The notes beneath the pieces are model-generated. The model was not told the DNA's origin and made no database searches. It was given only the letters and a program-made list of their open reading frames with translations. This document shows positions 14,980-23,260 of a stretch of 64,000 bases of DNA, in pieces. How positions within the stretch are numbered: the first letter of the stretch is position 1; every line of letters begins with the position of its first letter. Made by a program: the position numbers and the translations under genes. The stretch is from an uncultured Eubacteriales bacterium (lineage in GTDB: Bacteria > Bacillota > Clostridia > Oscillospirales > CAG-272). The stretch is from assembly GCA_934401725.1 (NCBI GenBank), contig CAKRSS010000002.1, positions 1 to 64,000 on the forward strand, read 5' to 3'.

Positions 14980-16209
14980 TTAGTCGTCGTAATTCTCGCG
15001 TTTCTTTTTGCGGATTACCGATACAACGATAACGGCCGCGATAACCGCAACGAGTATGCCGCAACCGATGTAAATGGCGTTTCCGACCGAGCTTTCTATC
15101 TTGAGCTCTTCCCAGAGTGTGTTGATAAGCGTCAGCTTTTCGCGGGAGAGGTTCTTGTAGAAGGTGGTCTTAAAATCCGTGTTCTCGGAGTAGAGAATGC
15201 CCATTGCGTCGGGGTGCAGGTCGCTCATGTAGTCGATGTAGTCCTGGCTCGAGGTGACGAGCGTGTTCGGAGATGCATAGCAGGTGTACTCCGCATTGGC
15301 GATAGCCGGCTCCTCGGAGAGCATGAAGTTGATGTAGCGCTCGGCTATCAGCTGATTTTTGGACGACGCCGGAACGCACATAGCGTCAACGTAAATGTTC
15401 GAGCCTTCCTTCGGATAGTAGAAGGCAAGATCGGAGTTGCTCTCGTACATGGTGAAGAAGTCGCCGGCATAGTAGGAAGCGACTGCGGCAGAGCCGCTCA
15501 TCATTTTGTTGAACACCTCGTCCATGACGTAGCCCTGAACGAGCGGCTTCTGCTTCTTGAGCATATCCAGCGCCTCGCGCCACTGCTGCTCGGTGGAGTC
15601 ATTGACGTCGTAGCCGAGGAAATACTGTGCTGTGCCGAAGGCGTCACGCGAGTTGTTGAACTGAAGAATGCTTCCGGAATATTTTTCATTCCACATGAGT
15701 CCCCAGCTGCCGATGGTGGGATCGTTTGCATCGACCATTTTAGTGTTGTAGATAATGCCGACGATACCGTAAGCGTAGGGAACAGAGTACTCATTAGCAG
15801 GGTCGTAGTAAACGTTGTCGCCTTTGAATTCGTCCGTGATGTACTGATAGTTAGGGATGTTCTCAAAATTGAGCTTGGCGAGCAGTCCCTCGCTTATCAG
15901 GCGCTCAATCATGTAATCGGAGGGGATGATGACGTCATAGTTCGCTGTACCGCTGCTGATTTTGTCGTACATGCTCTCGTTGCTGGAGTAGGTGGAGTAG
16001 TTGACCTTTATGTGCTCGCCGTAGGTGTTGAAGTAATACTCCTCAAAAGCGGCATTGACGTCAAGCGTGCCCTCGGAGCCGTCGGAAATGTATTCGCCCC
16101 AGTTGTAAACATAGAGCGTGGTGGAGTCACTTCCGTCACAGGAGGTAAGACCGAGCGTAAGCGCGCCGAGGACGGCGGCCAGCATCACAAAAAAAGCAAA
16201 TCTTTTCAA
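14980..16209 (-). CDS. potD: Spermidine/putrescine-binding lipoprotein PotD, with extra C-terminal membrane anchor
   Basis: A 409-residue solute-binding protein for polyamines. The lipobox is 'LGLTSC' (Cys about residue 24), followed by 'LYVYNWGEYIS', the typical start of mature PotD; 'DVIIPSDYMIERL' is also characteristic. Unusually, after the normal end ('LINTLWEELKI') there is a hydrophobic helix (about residues 379-400) and a Lys/Arg-rich tail, so the protein could be anchored at both ends. The start is TTG at 16209, overlapping the potC stop, with AAGGAG 9 bases upstream. Last gene of potABCD. Confidence 0.93.
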   Translation of the reverse strand: MKRFAFFVMLAAVLGALTLGLTSCDGSDSTTLYVYNWGEYISDGSEGTLDVNAAFEEYYFNTYGEHIKVNYSTYSSNESMYDKISSGTANYDVIIPSDYMIERLISEGLLAKLNFENIPNYQYITDEFKGDNVYYDPANEYSVPYAYGIVGIIYNTKMVDANDPTIGSWGLMWNEKYSGSILQFNNSRDAFGTAQYFLGYDVNDSTEQQWREALDMLKKQKPLVQGYVMDEVFNKMMSGSAAVASYYAGDFFTMYESNSDLAFYYPKEGSNIYVDAMCVPASSKNQLIAERYINFMLSEEPAIANAEYTCYASPNTLVTSSQDYIDYMSDLHPDAMGILYSENTDFKTTFYKNLSREKLTLINTLWEELKIESSVGNAIYIGCGILVAVIAAVIVVSVIRKKKRENYDD

Positions 16210-17039
16210 CTTATTGTCTCCTTCTTTTTAGACTTGATTGATTTTTTCGACCGTATGTCGCCGATCGAGCCTGCAAAGTTGACCAACATCAAAAGCACAA
16301 GTATCGCCACTATCATGAGCGTACACAACGCGTACATGCTGTACTTGACCTGATGCGCGGTCTGGTTGTAAATATAGAGCGGGAGTGTCTGGAAATCAGG
16401 GGAGCTGACGAAATGGCTGATGACGAAGTCGTCAAGTGACAGCGTAAAGCCCATCATAAGCCCCGAGATGATGCCGGGAACAACCTGCGGCAGTTCGATT
16501 TTGAAGAACGTCTGAAGCGGCGTACAGCCGAGATCGAGCGCGGCCTCGGAGAGGCTGCGATCCATCTGCTTGAAGCGCGGCAGCACCGACAGAATGACGT
16601 ACGGCAGGTTGAAGGTTGTGTGCGCGATAATCATTGTCGTGCGTCCGAGCACGCTGTCGCTCTTGAGCATGGCGCCAAGTGCCACGAACAGCAGCATCAT
16701 GGAAACGCCCGTCACGATGTCGGGGTTCATCATAGGGATGTTTGTCACCGACATGACGGCGCCGCGCAGGTGCTTTTTACGCATACGGTCGATACCGAAG
16801 GCGGCGAGCGTGCCGATGACGGTCGCAAGCAGCGATGACGTCACTGCCAGAAACAGCGAATTCTTAAGCGATGAAAAGGCGCGTGCGTCGCGAAACAGCT
16901 CGCCGTACCAGTAAAAAGAGAACTGCGAGTAGTTGTTGACGTCGCCTGCGCGGTTGAACGAGAACACAACGAGGACGATGATCGGCGCATAAAGCAGCAC
17001 GAACACCAGCCACATGTAGATTTTCGAAAGAACCTTCAT
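16206..17039 (-). CDS. potC: Polyamine ABC transporter permease PotC
   Basis: A 277-residue inner-membrane permease with six membrane segments and the EAA loop 'EAALDLGCTPLQTFFKIELP' (about residues 170-190) that docks PotA. Overlaps potB by the ATGA arrangement at 17036-17039 and potD at its end. Forms the membrane channel with PotB. Confidence 0.94.
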   Translation of the reverse strand: MKVLSKIYMWLVFVLLYAPIIVLVVFSFNRAGDVNNYSQFSFYWYGELFRDARAFSSLKNSLFLAVTSSLLATVIGTLAAFGIDRMRKKHLRGAVMSVTNIPMMNPDIVTGVSMMLLFVALGAMLKSDSVLGRTTMIIAHTTFNLPYVILSVLPRFKQMDRSLSEAALDLGCTPLQTFFKIELPQVVPGIISGLMMGFTLSLDDFVISHFVSSPDFQTLPLYIYNQTAHQVKYSMYALCTLMIVAILVLLMLVNFAGSIGDIRSKKSIKSKKKETIS

Positions 17040-17869
17040 ACCACAAGTCCTCCTTCGCTGTCGGAGAACTTATTCATAATCGCCACCGAGATGAGGATAA
17101 GCACCATCATGACCAGCGATATTGCCGCGCCGGTGTTGTAGGTCAGCTGATTCTGGAACTGGCGCTCGATTGTGTCGCCGATAAGGTCGAACGAGCCGCC
17201 GCCCAGCTTCTGCGAAATGTAGAAGGTGCTGATTGAGGGGACGAACACCATGGTAATCCCGGATATTATGCCCGGAACCGAGAGCGGGAGTATGACCTTG
17301 GTCAGAACCTGAAAGCGGTTGCAGCCGAGGTCGTGCGCCGCTTCGATATAGCGCTTGTCGAGCTTTGAGATAACGGTGTAAATGGGGAGCACCATGTAAG
17401 GCAGGAAGTCGTATATCATACCGAGAATGACCGCGCCGCCGGTGCCGATGAACTTTATCTTCGGCAGGCCGAGGTGCCCGAGCAGTGTGTTGATGAGCCC
17501 GCCGTTGTCAAGAAGCGCCATCAGCGAATAGGTGCGTATGAGCAGGCTTATCCACATGGGGAGCATGAGCACCACGACGAGTATACGCTGTGTGCGCGGT
17601 GAGGTGTGCGCCATGAAGTAGGCCAACGGGTAGCCGATGAGAAGGCAGATGACCGTTGCCACAAAAGCAAAACTGACGGAAAGAACGAAAATGTGCGTGT
17701 AGTTCGTGAGCGAGCCGATGTTTGCCAGCGTGAAGTTTCCGTCGTAATCAGTGAATGCAAAGTAGGCGACTATCATGAGCGGCGCGATTATGAACATAAC
17801 CGACCACACGATATGCGGCACCGCCGCGGCGCGCTCAAGCCATGAGCGGTAGCTTGTTTTGCTCTGCAT
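17036..17869 (-). CDS. potB: Polyamine ABC transporter permease PotB
   Basis: A 277-residue permease with six membrane segments and the EAA-type loop 'EAAHDLGCNRFQVLTKVILP'. The start at 17869 ('MQSKTSYRSW') is chosen because GGAGG lies 8 bases upstream; the longer frame to 17902 lies inside potA. The two-base gap to potA supports coupling. Partner of PotC. Confidence 0.94.
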   Translation of the reverse strand: MQSKTSYRSWLERAAAVPHIVWSVMFIIAPLMIVAYFAFTDYDGNFTLANIGSLTNYTHIFVLSVSFAFVATVICLLIGYPLAYFMAHTSPRTQRILVVVLMLPMWISLLIRTYSLMALLDNGGLINTLLGHLGLPKIKFIGTGGAVILGMIYDFLPYMVLPIYTVISKLDKRYIEAAHDLGCNRFQVLTKVILPLSVPGIISGITMVFVPSISTFYISQKLGGGSFDLIGDTIERQFQNQLTYNTGAAISLVMMVLILISVAIMNKFSDSEGGLVV

Positions 17870-17871
17870 AG

Positions 17872-19011
17872 TCAGTCCTCCGTGACCGATTCCGGCTCGC
17901 ATGCCTCGGGGTCGGAGAGACGATCCATTTCTTCACTGAAGGTCGAATAGTCGCCGAACATGTCGGAGAACTTGGACTTTTCCATTACGTGAATGGCGTC
18001 GGGCTCTATGTATATACCGATGGTGTCGCCGGGGGCGACGTAATCCGTCGACTGTATCATCCACTTGAAGCCGCAGACGTCGACGATAATCTCGTAATGG
18101 ACGCCCTTGAATGTGACTGATGTGACACAGCCCGTCAGCATACCCTTGTCGACGGGGACGACGTCGACATCCTCGGGACGGATGACTATGTCAACAGGCT
18201 GGTTTTTCTCGAAGCCGCTGTCGACGCAGGGGAAGACATGCCCCGCAAACTTAGCGCGGTAATCCTCGGGCACCGTGCCGTCGAGGATATTGCTCTCGCC
18301 GATAAAGTCGGCGACGAAGGCATTGACAGGCTCGTTGTATATGTCGACCGGAGTGCCGATCTGCTGAATGCGTCCCTCTGCCATGACTACCACGGTGTCT
18401 GACATCGAGAGCGCCTCCTCCTGGTCGTGTGTAACGTAAACGAAGGTTATACCGGTTTGTTGCTGAATGTTCTTGAGCTCGTTCTGCATGTCTTTTCGCA
18501 GCTTGAGGTCGAGAGCCGCCAGCGGCTCGTCGAGCAGCAATACCTTGGGGTTGTTGACAAGTGCGCGTGCTATTGCTACCCGCTGCTGCTGACCGCCCGA
18601 GAGCGTGTCAACCTTTCGCTTCTCAAATCCCTTGAGGTTCACAAGACTAAGCATTTCCTTGACCTTCCTCCGGACTGTCGGCTCGTCCATTTTTTTGACG
18701 CGCAGACCGAAGGCGATATTCTCAAACACATTGAGGTGAGGGAACAGGGCATACCGCTGAAAAACAGTGTTTACCTGCCGATTGCATGGCGGCAGGTCGT
18801 TGATCCTCTTGCCGTCAAAAAAGACCTCTCCGGCATCCGGCGTTTCAAAGCCGCCGAGAATGCGGAGCGTTGTGGTCTTGCCACAGCCCGAGGGCCCGAG
18901 CAGAGTTATAAACTCCTTGTCGTGAATATCGAGATCGATGTTGTCAAGAACAGTCTCTCCATCAAACGACTTACAGATACCCTGTAAATGTATGAGTACC
19001 GTCTCCTTCAT
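17872..19011 (-). CDS. potA: Polyamine ABC transporter ATP-binding protein PotA
   Basis: A 379-residue ATPase: Walker A 'GPSGCGKTT' (about residues 40-48), signature '[15 protein letters not shown]', Walker B '[12 protein letters not shown]', switch His in 'VTHDQEEAL', and a C-terminal TOBE regulatory domain (about 290-365). Drives ATP-dependent polyamine uptake through PotBC. ATG 19011 has no ideal SD of its own; a better-placed GAGGAG serves a 15-codon frame that overlaps this start (18971-19018). Confidence 0.95.
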   Translation of the reverse strand: MKETVLIHLQGICKSFDGETVLDNIDLDIHDKEFITLLGPSGCGKTTTLRILGGFETPDAGEVFFDGKRINDLPPCNRQVNTVFQRYALFPHLNVFENIAFGLRVKKMDEPTVRRKVKEMLSLVNLKGFEKRKVDTLSGGQQQRVAIARALVNNPKVLLLDEPLAALDLKLRKDMQNELKNIQQQTGITFVYVTHDQEEALSMSDTVVVMAEGRIQQIGTPVDIYNEPVNAFVADFIGESNILDGTVPEDYRAKFAGHVFPCVDSGFEKNQPVDIVIRPEDVDVVPVDKGMLTGCVTSVTFKGVHYEIIVDVCGFKWMIQSTDYVAPGDTIGIYIEPDAIHVMEKSKFSDMFGDYSTFSEEMDRLSDPEACEPESVTED

Positions 19012-19018
19012 TACACAT
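18971..19018 (-). CDS. Short overlapping frame at the potA start (possible leader peptide)
   Basis: ATG at 19018 lies 5 bases after GAGGAG and opens a 15-residue frame ([15 protein letters not shown]) in a different frame that runs over the potA start and stops at 18971. It could be a leader peptide coupling or tuning potA translation, or simply chance. No homology claimed. Confidence 0.3.
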   Translation of the reverse strand: MCNEGDGTHTFTGYL

Positions 19019-19112
19019 AAAAACTCCTCTGAATAAATAAAATTCGGTTACCTTATGACGGACAAACAGAAAAACGGATATATGCCCCTCCGTCACAGAT
19101 ACCCTACGTAAC

Positions 19113-19140
19113 ATTATAACAGAAAACGCCGAAAATGCAA
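19113..19140 (-). promoter_or_regulatory. Promoter of the potABCD operon
   Basis: Minus strand TTGCAT (19140-19135), 16 bases, TATAAT (19118-19113); start near 19106, about 95 bases before potA. The leader between holds no obvious riboswitch. Confidence 0.65.
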
Positions 19141-19173
19141 TATATTTTTTCAAAAAAATCCGCACAAAACGAC

Positions 19174-19770
19174 TTATTTTTCGAAGGCGTCCGCTCCGAG
19201 AAAAAGCTGGGCGAACAGCGCCGAGGAAAAGACGAAAAGCGCGAGCGAGCTGCCGAGCCGCAGCATGAGGTAGACCGACGTCCCCCACAGCAAAAGCACG
19301 CACAAAAACGACAGCACGCGCAGTATGCGTTCTGCCGTGAAAACGCCTATCATGGGCGCTGCTATGCACATGAAAATTCGCCCGCCGTCGAAGCTCTGCA
19401 CAGGCAGGAGATTCAGCGCGGCGAGAAAGAGACTGGCGACACCGAAAAAAAGGGCGCTCTGTGCGGCGCATCGACTGAATATGTATAGCGCCGCACCGCC
19501 GGTGACTATGTTTGTGAGCGGCCCCGACAGCGACAGAAGCAGCTCTTTTCGATAAGAATAAAGCGGTAGCGAGAGCCCGAGCCGCGCACCGAGCAGCCCG
19601 AGCGAAAAGCTGTCGAGGCGCATACGCAGCGCCAGTGCGGCGACGACATGTCCCGCCTCGTGGACAGCCGCCGCCATAACCGCAATCAGAGCATATCCGG
19701 TGCTGTCGCCGAAGAGCAGTATCAACAGCATCAGTACCCCGAATATGCTTATTCTCAGCTTCAGTTTCAA
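19174..19770 (-). CDS. spoIVFB: SpoIVFB-like intramembrane metalloprotease (site-2 protease)
   Basis: A 198-residue membrane protein with the zinc site 'HEAGH' (about residues 37-41) in a helix and the second motif 'NLLPVQSFDGGR' (about 120-131) supplying the Asp ligand. In Bacillus SpoIVFB cuts pro-sigma-K in the mother cell. This form is short and lacks the C-terminal CBS domain of the Bacillus protein. It overlaps the upstream M23-domain gene by ATGA, the spoIVFA-spoIVFB order. Confidence 0.82.
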   Translation of the reverse strand: MKLKLRISIFGVLMLLILLFGDSTGYALIAVMAAAVHEAGHVVAALALRMRLDSFSLGLLGARLGLSLPLYSYRKELLLSLSGPLTNIVTGGAALYIFSRCAAQSALFFGVASLFLAALNLLPVQSFDGGRIFMCIAAPMIGVFTAERILRVLSFLCVLLLWGTSVYLMLRLGSSLALFVFSSALFAQLFLGADAFEK

Positions 19771-20390
19771 TTCGGCACCCCGGCATAGACGCTGCCGACA
19801 TACTCAAACGGATCGACGACCTGCCCGTCGACGCGTATCTCAAAATGCAGGTGCGGGCCTGTGGCGCGCCCGGTCGCGCCCGCGACGGCTATGCTGTCGC
19901 CCGCATGCACGGCGTCGCCATCGACGGCGAGAATTTCGGCGCAGTGGGCATAGAGCGAAACGTAGTCTCCGTGGTCAATCATAAGGTAGTTTCCGTAGCC
20001 GGCGCTGCTGCCGGTGAAGCAGACGACTCCGTCGGCACAGGCGCGTATGTCGCGGCTGTGAGCGGCTGAAATGTCGATGCCGCGGTGAAATTCGGTGTCG
20101 GCCTCGCCGCCGACTGCGGCGTTGAAGAAGGGATCGTCGCGCCATGCAAATCCGGAGGTGATCCGCCCGTCGAGCGGGAAGATTATGCGGGGGAGATTAA
20201 ACGAGGCCTCGCTTTCTTCGGTCGTGGCAGGGAGTGTTTCGGGCGGGCGCGGGTTTCTGACACTGTCCGCCGTCTCGGGCGCTCCGAGGACGCGCGGGAC
20301 GGCTGTCACAAAGCAGACGACTATCGTCAGTATCGCACATACCGCGAGCAACGCCGGGAGAAAATTGTTATCGGATGATTTGGTATTCAT
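19767..20390 (-). CDS. spoIVFA: SpoIVFA-like membrane protein with M23 (LytM) domain
   Basis: A 207-residue protein with one N-terminal membrane helix (about 9-32), a Ser/Thr/Glu-rich linker, and an M23 domain: 'FHRGIDIS' (H and D metal ligands), 'HGDYVSLYAHC' and 'GPHLHFEIR'. The metal-binding residues look intact, unlike some SpoIVFA proteins, so peptidoglycan hydrolysis cannot be excluded. Position directly before the SpoIVFB-like protease supports SpoIVFA, the inhibitor/scaffold of pro-sigma-K processing. Confidence 0.75.
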   Translation of the reverse strand: MNTKSSDNNFLPALLAVCAILTIVVCFVTAVPRVLGAPETADSVRNPRPPETLPATTEESEASFNLPRIIFPLDGRITSGFAWRDDPFFNAAVGGEADTEFHRGIDISAAHSRDIRACADGVVCFTGSSAGYGNYLMIDHGDYVSLYAHCAEILAVDGDAVHAGDSIAVAGATGRATGPHLHFEIRVDGQVVDPFEYVGSVYAGVPN

Positions 20391-20465
20391 ATCATTGTTA
20401 CTCCTTGGATAATTGGGAACGTATCTATTTATATGCTATCCGCAGCATTTTCATACCGCGGGATA

Positions 20466-20494
20466 TTGTCAAAGCTATGCTTTTATGGTACAAT
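20466..20494 (+). promoter_or_regulatory. Promoter ahead of the MITE copy and HAD gene
   Basis: TTGTCA, 17 bases, TACAAT; predicted start near 20501, exactly at the left end of the repeat element, which therefore lies within the 5' leader of the HAD gene. Confidence 0.6.
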
Positions 20495-20500
20495 AGCTTT

Positions 20501-20646
20501 AAGGCATCACCGCGCAATGCCCGAGTGGGCACACTTGACGGGCATTTTTCCGTAATATTTCAAAAAAATTCTTTGCGAATTTTTGTTTCATCTGACGAAA
20601 AATCTGACTGCGCAATTGCGCAATCGGAATTACGCGGTGAAGCCTT
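20501..20646 (+). mobile_element. MITE-like element, copy 1 (146 bp)
   Basis: Non-coding element with terminal inverted repeats: left AAGGCATCACCGCG, right CGCGGTGAAGCCTT. The inside carries the palindrome TGCGCAATTGCGCA and a stretch shared with copy 3 (62769-62934), which lies in the opposite orientation. A deleted version is at 36813-36875. No transposase reading frame, so movement would depend on one elsewhere. Confidence 0.8.
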
Positions 20647-20670
20647 GATAGAATGAAAGGCTTTGATGCA

Positions 20671-21303
20671 ATGAAGGACATTGAATGGATATTTTTTGAC
20701 ATGGGTTACACACTCGTAAACGAGGACGCCGCTCATGAGCGCCGCATAACCATCGCGCTCGAGCGCCTGGCAAAGCTCGGTGTGCACGACGTTACGCGTG
20801 AGCAGTTTTGGCGCGCGGCGCGGAAATTCGGTTCGCAGGGCGAAGCGCCGTTTCCGGCAGCGGCACGGCATTTCGGACTCAAAAAGATGCCGCACTACAC
20901 CAATGACGGCGAGGTCGCCTATCCCGACTCGCGCGAGGCGCTGTGGCGGCTCCGGTCGCACTGTAAGCTCGGAATAATCGCAAATCAACCGCTCGGCTCT
21001 GCGCATCGGCTGACACTCTACGGCCTCGGCGACTGCTTTGACGCACTGTTTCCGTCGGCCGAGGTCGGAATCGAAAAGCCGGACACCGGGCTTTACATTG
21101 CGGCGCTACGCGGAGTCGACTGCGAGCCCTCTCACGCACTGATGGTCGGCGACCGGCCGGACAACGACATAGTCCCGGCGCACGAGGTCGGTATGCGGAC
21201 GGCGCGTATACTGCGCGGCTTTTACCGCGGCATGGCCGATTTGACGCCCCCTGATGTAACAGTGAACAGCCTTGATGAGCTTGCCGTTTATTTCCACTGT
21301 TGA
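20671..21303 (+). CDS. HAD-superfamily hydrolase
   Basis: A 210-residue phosphatase-like protein. Motif I is 'FFDMGYT', with the nucleophile Asp but Gly instead of the usual second Asp, as in some HAD branches; the C-terminal acidic motif is 'VGDRPDNDIVPAHEVGM'; a Lys precedes it in 'GIEKPDTGLY'. Start 20671 (MKDIEW) has GAAAGG upstream; an in-frame ATG at 20653 is the alternative. The leader contains MITE copy 1. Substrate unknown. Confidence 0.85.
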   Translation: MKDIEWIFFDMGYTLVNEDAAHERRITIALERLAKLGVHDVTREQFWRAARKFGSQGEAPFPAAARHFGLKKMPHYTNDGEVAYPDSREALWRLRSHCKLGIIANQPLGSAHRLTLYGLGDCFDALFPSAEVGIEKPDTGLYIAALRGVDCEPSHALMVGDRPDNDIVPAHEVGMRTARILRGFYRGMADLTPPDVTVNSLDELAVYFHC

Positions 21304-21331
21304 ATTCACGAAAAATTATTTTGGAATGGTA

Positions 21332-21360
21332 TTGACAATCACGTGACCGTATTGTATAAT
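21332..21360 (+). promoter_or_regulatory. Consensus sigma-A promoter for the DUF1836 gene and flotillin operon
   Basis: Perfect TTGACA (21332-21337), 17 bases, perfect TATAAT (21355-21360), about 46 bases before the GTG start at 21406. Confidence 0.85.
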
Positions 21361-21405
21361 AATATCAGTGAAGTCCGGATGAAGATCCAAAGGAGGGGAG
21401 AATAA

Positions 21406-21984
21406 GTGGAGATACAGTTATCCAACAACGAATGTATTCCGGGTACGGTACTTAACCGCAAAAAGATGGGCGATGTTACGGGCCTTGAATTTCTGCGCAA
21501 GATATTTTATATCACCGACGGAATAATGCTGAACCAGATACGCGAAATTTCAGGTATTGACGGCACCACGCTCCAGAATTGGACAAAGCGCGGCTGGGTG
21601 GAGAATTCCAAGCTCAAGCGCTACAATATCGACCAGCTGGCGCATATACTTATTATCAATATGCTGCGTTCATGTATGCGGCTGGACAGAATCGCTTTCA
21701 TCATCCGCTATGTAAACGGCGACGTTAACACAGTTGAGGACAACATAATAAGCGATTCGGAACTGTACGATTACATCTGTCTGATACTCGACAAAATGGT
21801 GTCCTATGGAGCAGGCGGCACGCTGCGCAACTGCATCGCGGAGACCACCGAGGCGTACTGTGAGAAGGTCAGCGGCGCGCGCCGCAGGCTCAACACCGCG
21901 CTCGAGATAATACTGACGGCGTATTATGCGTCGCTCATAAAGCAGAATGCCGACAATATGCTTGAACAGCTGTACAACGCGTAA
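21406..21984 (+). CDS. DUF1836-family protein
   Basis: A 192-residue soluble helical protein. 'MLNQIREISGIDGTTLQNWTKRGWVE' (about residues 43-68) looks like a MerR/XRE-type helix-turn-helix, the feature of DUF1836 proteins; the C-terminal half is helical. Starts with GTG after AGGAGGGG. It is 33 bases before the NfeD-like gene and may be in the same transcript; DNA binding is an inference. Confidence 0.75.
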   Translation: MEIQLSNNECIPGTVLNRKKMGDVTGLEFLRKIFYITDGIMLNQIREISGIDGTTLQNWTKRGWVENSKLKRYNIDQLAHILIINMLRSCMRLDRIAFIIRYVNGDVNTVEDNIISDSELYDYICLILDKMVSYGAGGTLRNCIAETTEAYCEKVSGARRRLNTALEIILTAYYASLIKQNADNMLEQLYNA

Positions 21985-22017
21985 TTGTCGAGTCTTATTA
22001 GGAAAGGAACGATCATT

Positions 22018-22659
22018 ATGATAAACTGGTGGAACTCACTTGATCTGACACAGCAGATATTCGCCTGCATTGCCATACCGTCAACGCTCATTCTGCTGAT
22101 ACAGACCATTCTTCTGCTTATTGGTGTCGGCGGCGGCTCTGACGGAGACGCAGACGCCGATCTTGACGGCGACGGCATCCCCGACGGCGAGGGCGACGGA
22201 GCCGGTGACGGCGGTGACGACGGTCTTGCGCTGTTCTCGGTCCGCGGCATCATGTCCATGCTTGCGGTTATGGGCTGGAGCGCGATGGCGCTGCTTGAAA
22301 CTCCGCTTCCGGGATTTGTTTCGATACTTATTTCGGTGGCGCTCGGCGTTGCGATGCTGTTCCTCATGGCTTATGTCATGAAGCTGATATATAAATTGCA
22401 GAATTCGGGTAACATAGAACTTGGAAACGCCGTCGGCAAAATGGCGCAGGTCTACATTCCGATACCGCCCAAGGGAACGGGCTCCGGCAAGGTGCATGTG
22501 ACAATACAGGAGCAGTATTGCGAGTTTGGCGCGATAACCACCGCCGGAACAAAAATAAAAACAGGTTCATACGTCCGTGTCGTCGCGGTCGATGAGACGG
22601 GAATGCTCGTGGTCGAGCCGCTGTGCGGCGACGCGGAGGAAAACGGAGAAAACAAATGA
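22018..22659 (+). CDS. NfeD-like membrane protein with Asp/Gly-rich loop
   Basis: A 213-residue protein. First membrane helix about 18-38, then an extraordinary loop of some 32 Asp/Gly/Glu residues (about 39-70) containing 'DLDGDGIPDGE', a calcium-loop-like pattern, then two or three helices (about 76-130), then an OB-fold-like beta domain ('GNAVGKMAQVYIPI...GSYVRVVAV') as in NfeD proteins. NfeD partners usually sit beside flotillin genes, as here (compare yuaF-floT in Bacillus). ATG 22018 has GGAAAGGA upstream. Confidence 0.75.
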   Translation: MINWWNSLDLTQQIFACIAIPSTLILLIQTILLLIGVGGGSDGDADADLDGDGIPDGEGDGAGDGGDDGLALFSVRGIMSMLAVMGWSAMALLETPLPGFVSILISVALGVAMLFLMAYVMKLIYKLQNSGNIELGNAVGKMAQVYIPIPPKGTGSGKVHVTIQEQYCEFGAITTAGTKIKTGSYVRVVAVDETGMLVVEPLCGDAEENGENK

Positions 22660-23243
22660 AACCAACAAAAATGAAACCTACCGACGCGCTGGTGTATTTC
22701 ATATACATTCTTGTTGCGTGCATTCTCGGGCTTGCGCTGTCGTCGATAATTGCGCTGATAGTGTCGAGCATCTCGGGCGCGACCTACCTCGCGCTGGCCA
22801 TAGTGCGCACCTTCGTGTTCCTTGTGGCCGAGGGCGGAGCGCTGTTCTTCATCGGCAGCCGCGAGGGGTACAGAAGCGCCGAATTCGACTGGCGGCAGAA
22901 GTCGTACTCGTGGGCGATTGCCTGCGTCATACATTTCGCTGTGGGACTGGTCTCAAGCTTTGCGCCGGTGCTGTCCGGCGGCGTGCGGTATATGGCCGGG
23001 TGGATGTACCTCGGAAATGAATTCACCGCGCTGACCACGGTCCGCGGCGGTCTGTACGGTTACTGCGTGCTGACCTACTTCATTTACCTTGCAGTCAATA
23101 CGGCCTGCTTCACCGTTGCAAGCTATCTCGGTGCCGAGGCGCGCGTGCGCGACCGCGCCGAGCTGACGGCAAATCAGAAGCCGGATGAGCCGTCCACGCA
23201 GACGGCTGAGAGCCCGGTGACAGAAAACAAAAACAATTTTTAA
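22656..23243 (+). CDS. Four-helix integral membrane protein, unknown
   Basis: A 195-residue protein with four membrane segments (about 10-32, 38-62, 78-98, 125-150) and a hydrophilic C-terminal tail (about 160-195). I do not recognise a family. ATG 22656 overlaps the NfeD-like stop, and flotillin follows after 17 bases, so it is probably a membrane partner of the NfeD/flotillin pair. Confidence 0.7.
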   Translation: MKPTKMKPTDALVYFIYILVACILGLALSSIIALIVSSISGATYLALAIVRTFVFLVAEGGALFFIGSREGYRSAEFDWRQKSYSWAIACVIHFAVGLVSSFAPVLSGGVRYMAGWMYLGNEFTALTTVRGGLYGYCVLTYFIYLAVNTACFTVASYLGAEARVRDRAELTANQKPDEPSTQTAESPVTENKNNF

Positions 23244-23260
23244 GAAAGGAAAACATATCA

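Noticed and set aside
15214..16353. 379-residue plus-strand frame opposite potD
   Set aside because: Shadow of potD/potC; no SD or recognisable domain, and valine/glycine-rich composition expected from the antisense.
18971..19843. 290-residue minus-strand frame over spoIVFB
   Set aside because: Shadow of spoIVFB/spoIVFA; only its last 15 codons, which overlap the potA start behind a real SD, were kept as a separate weak call.
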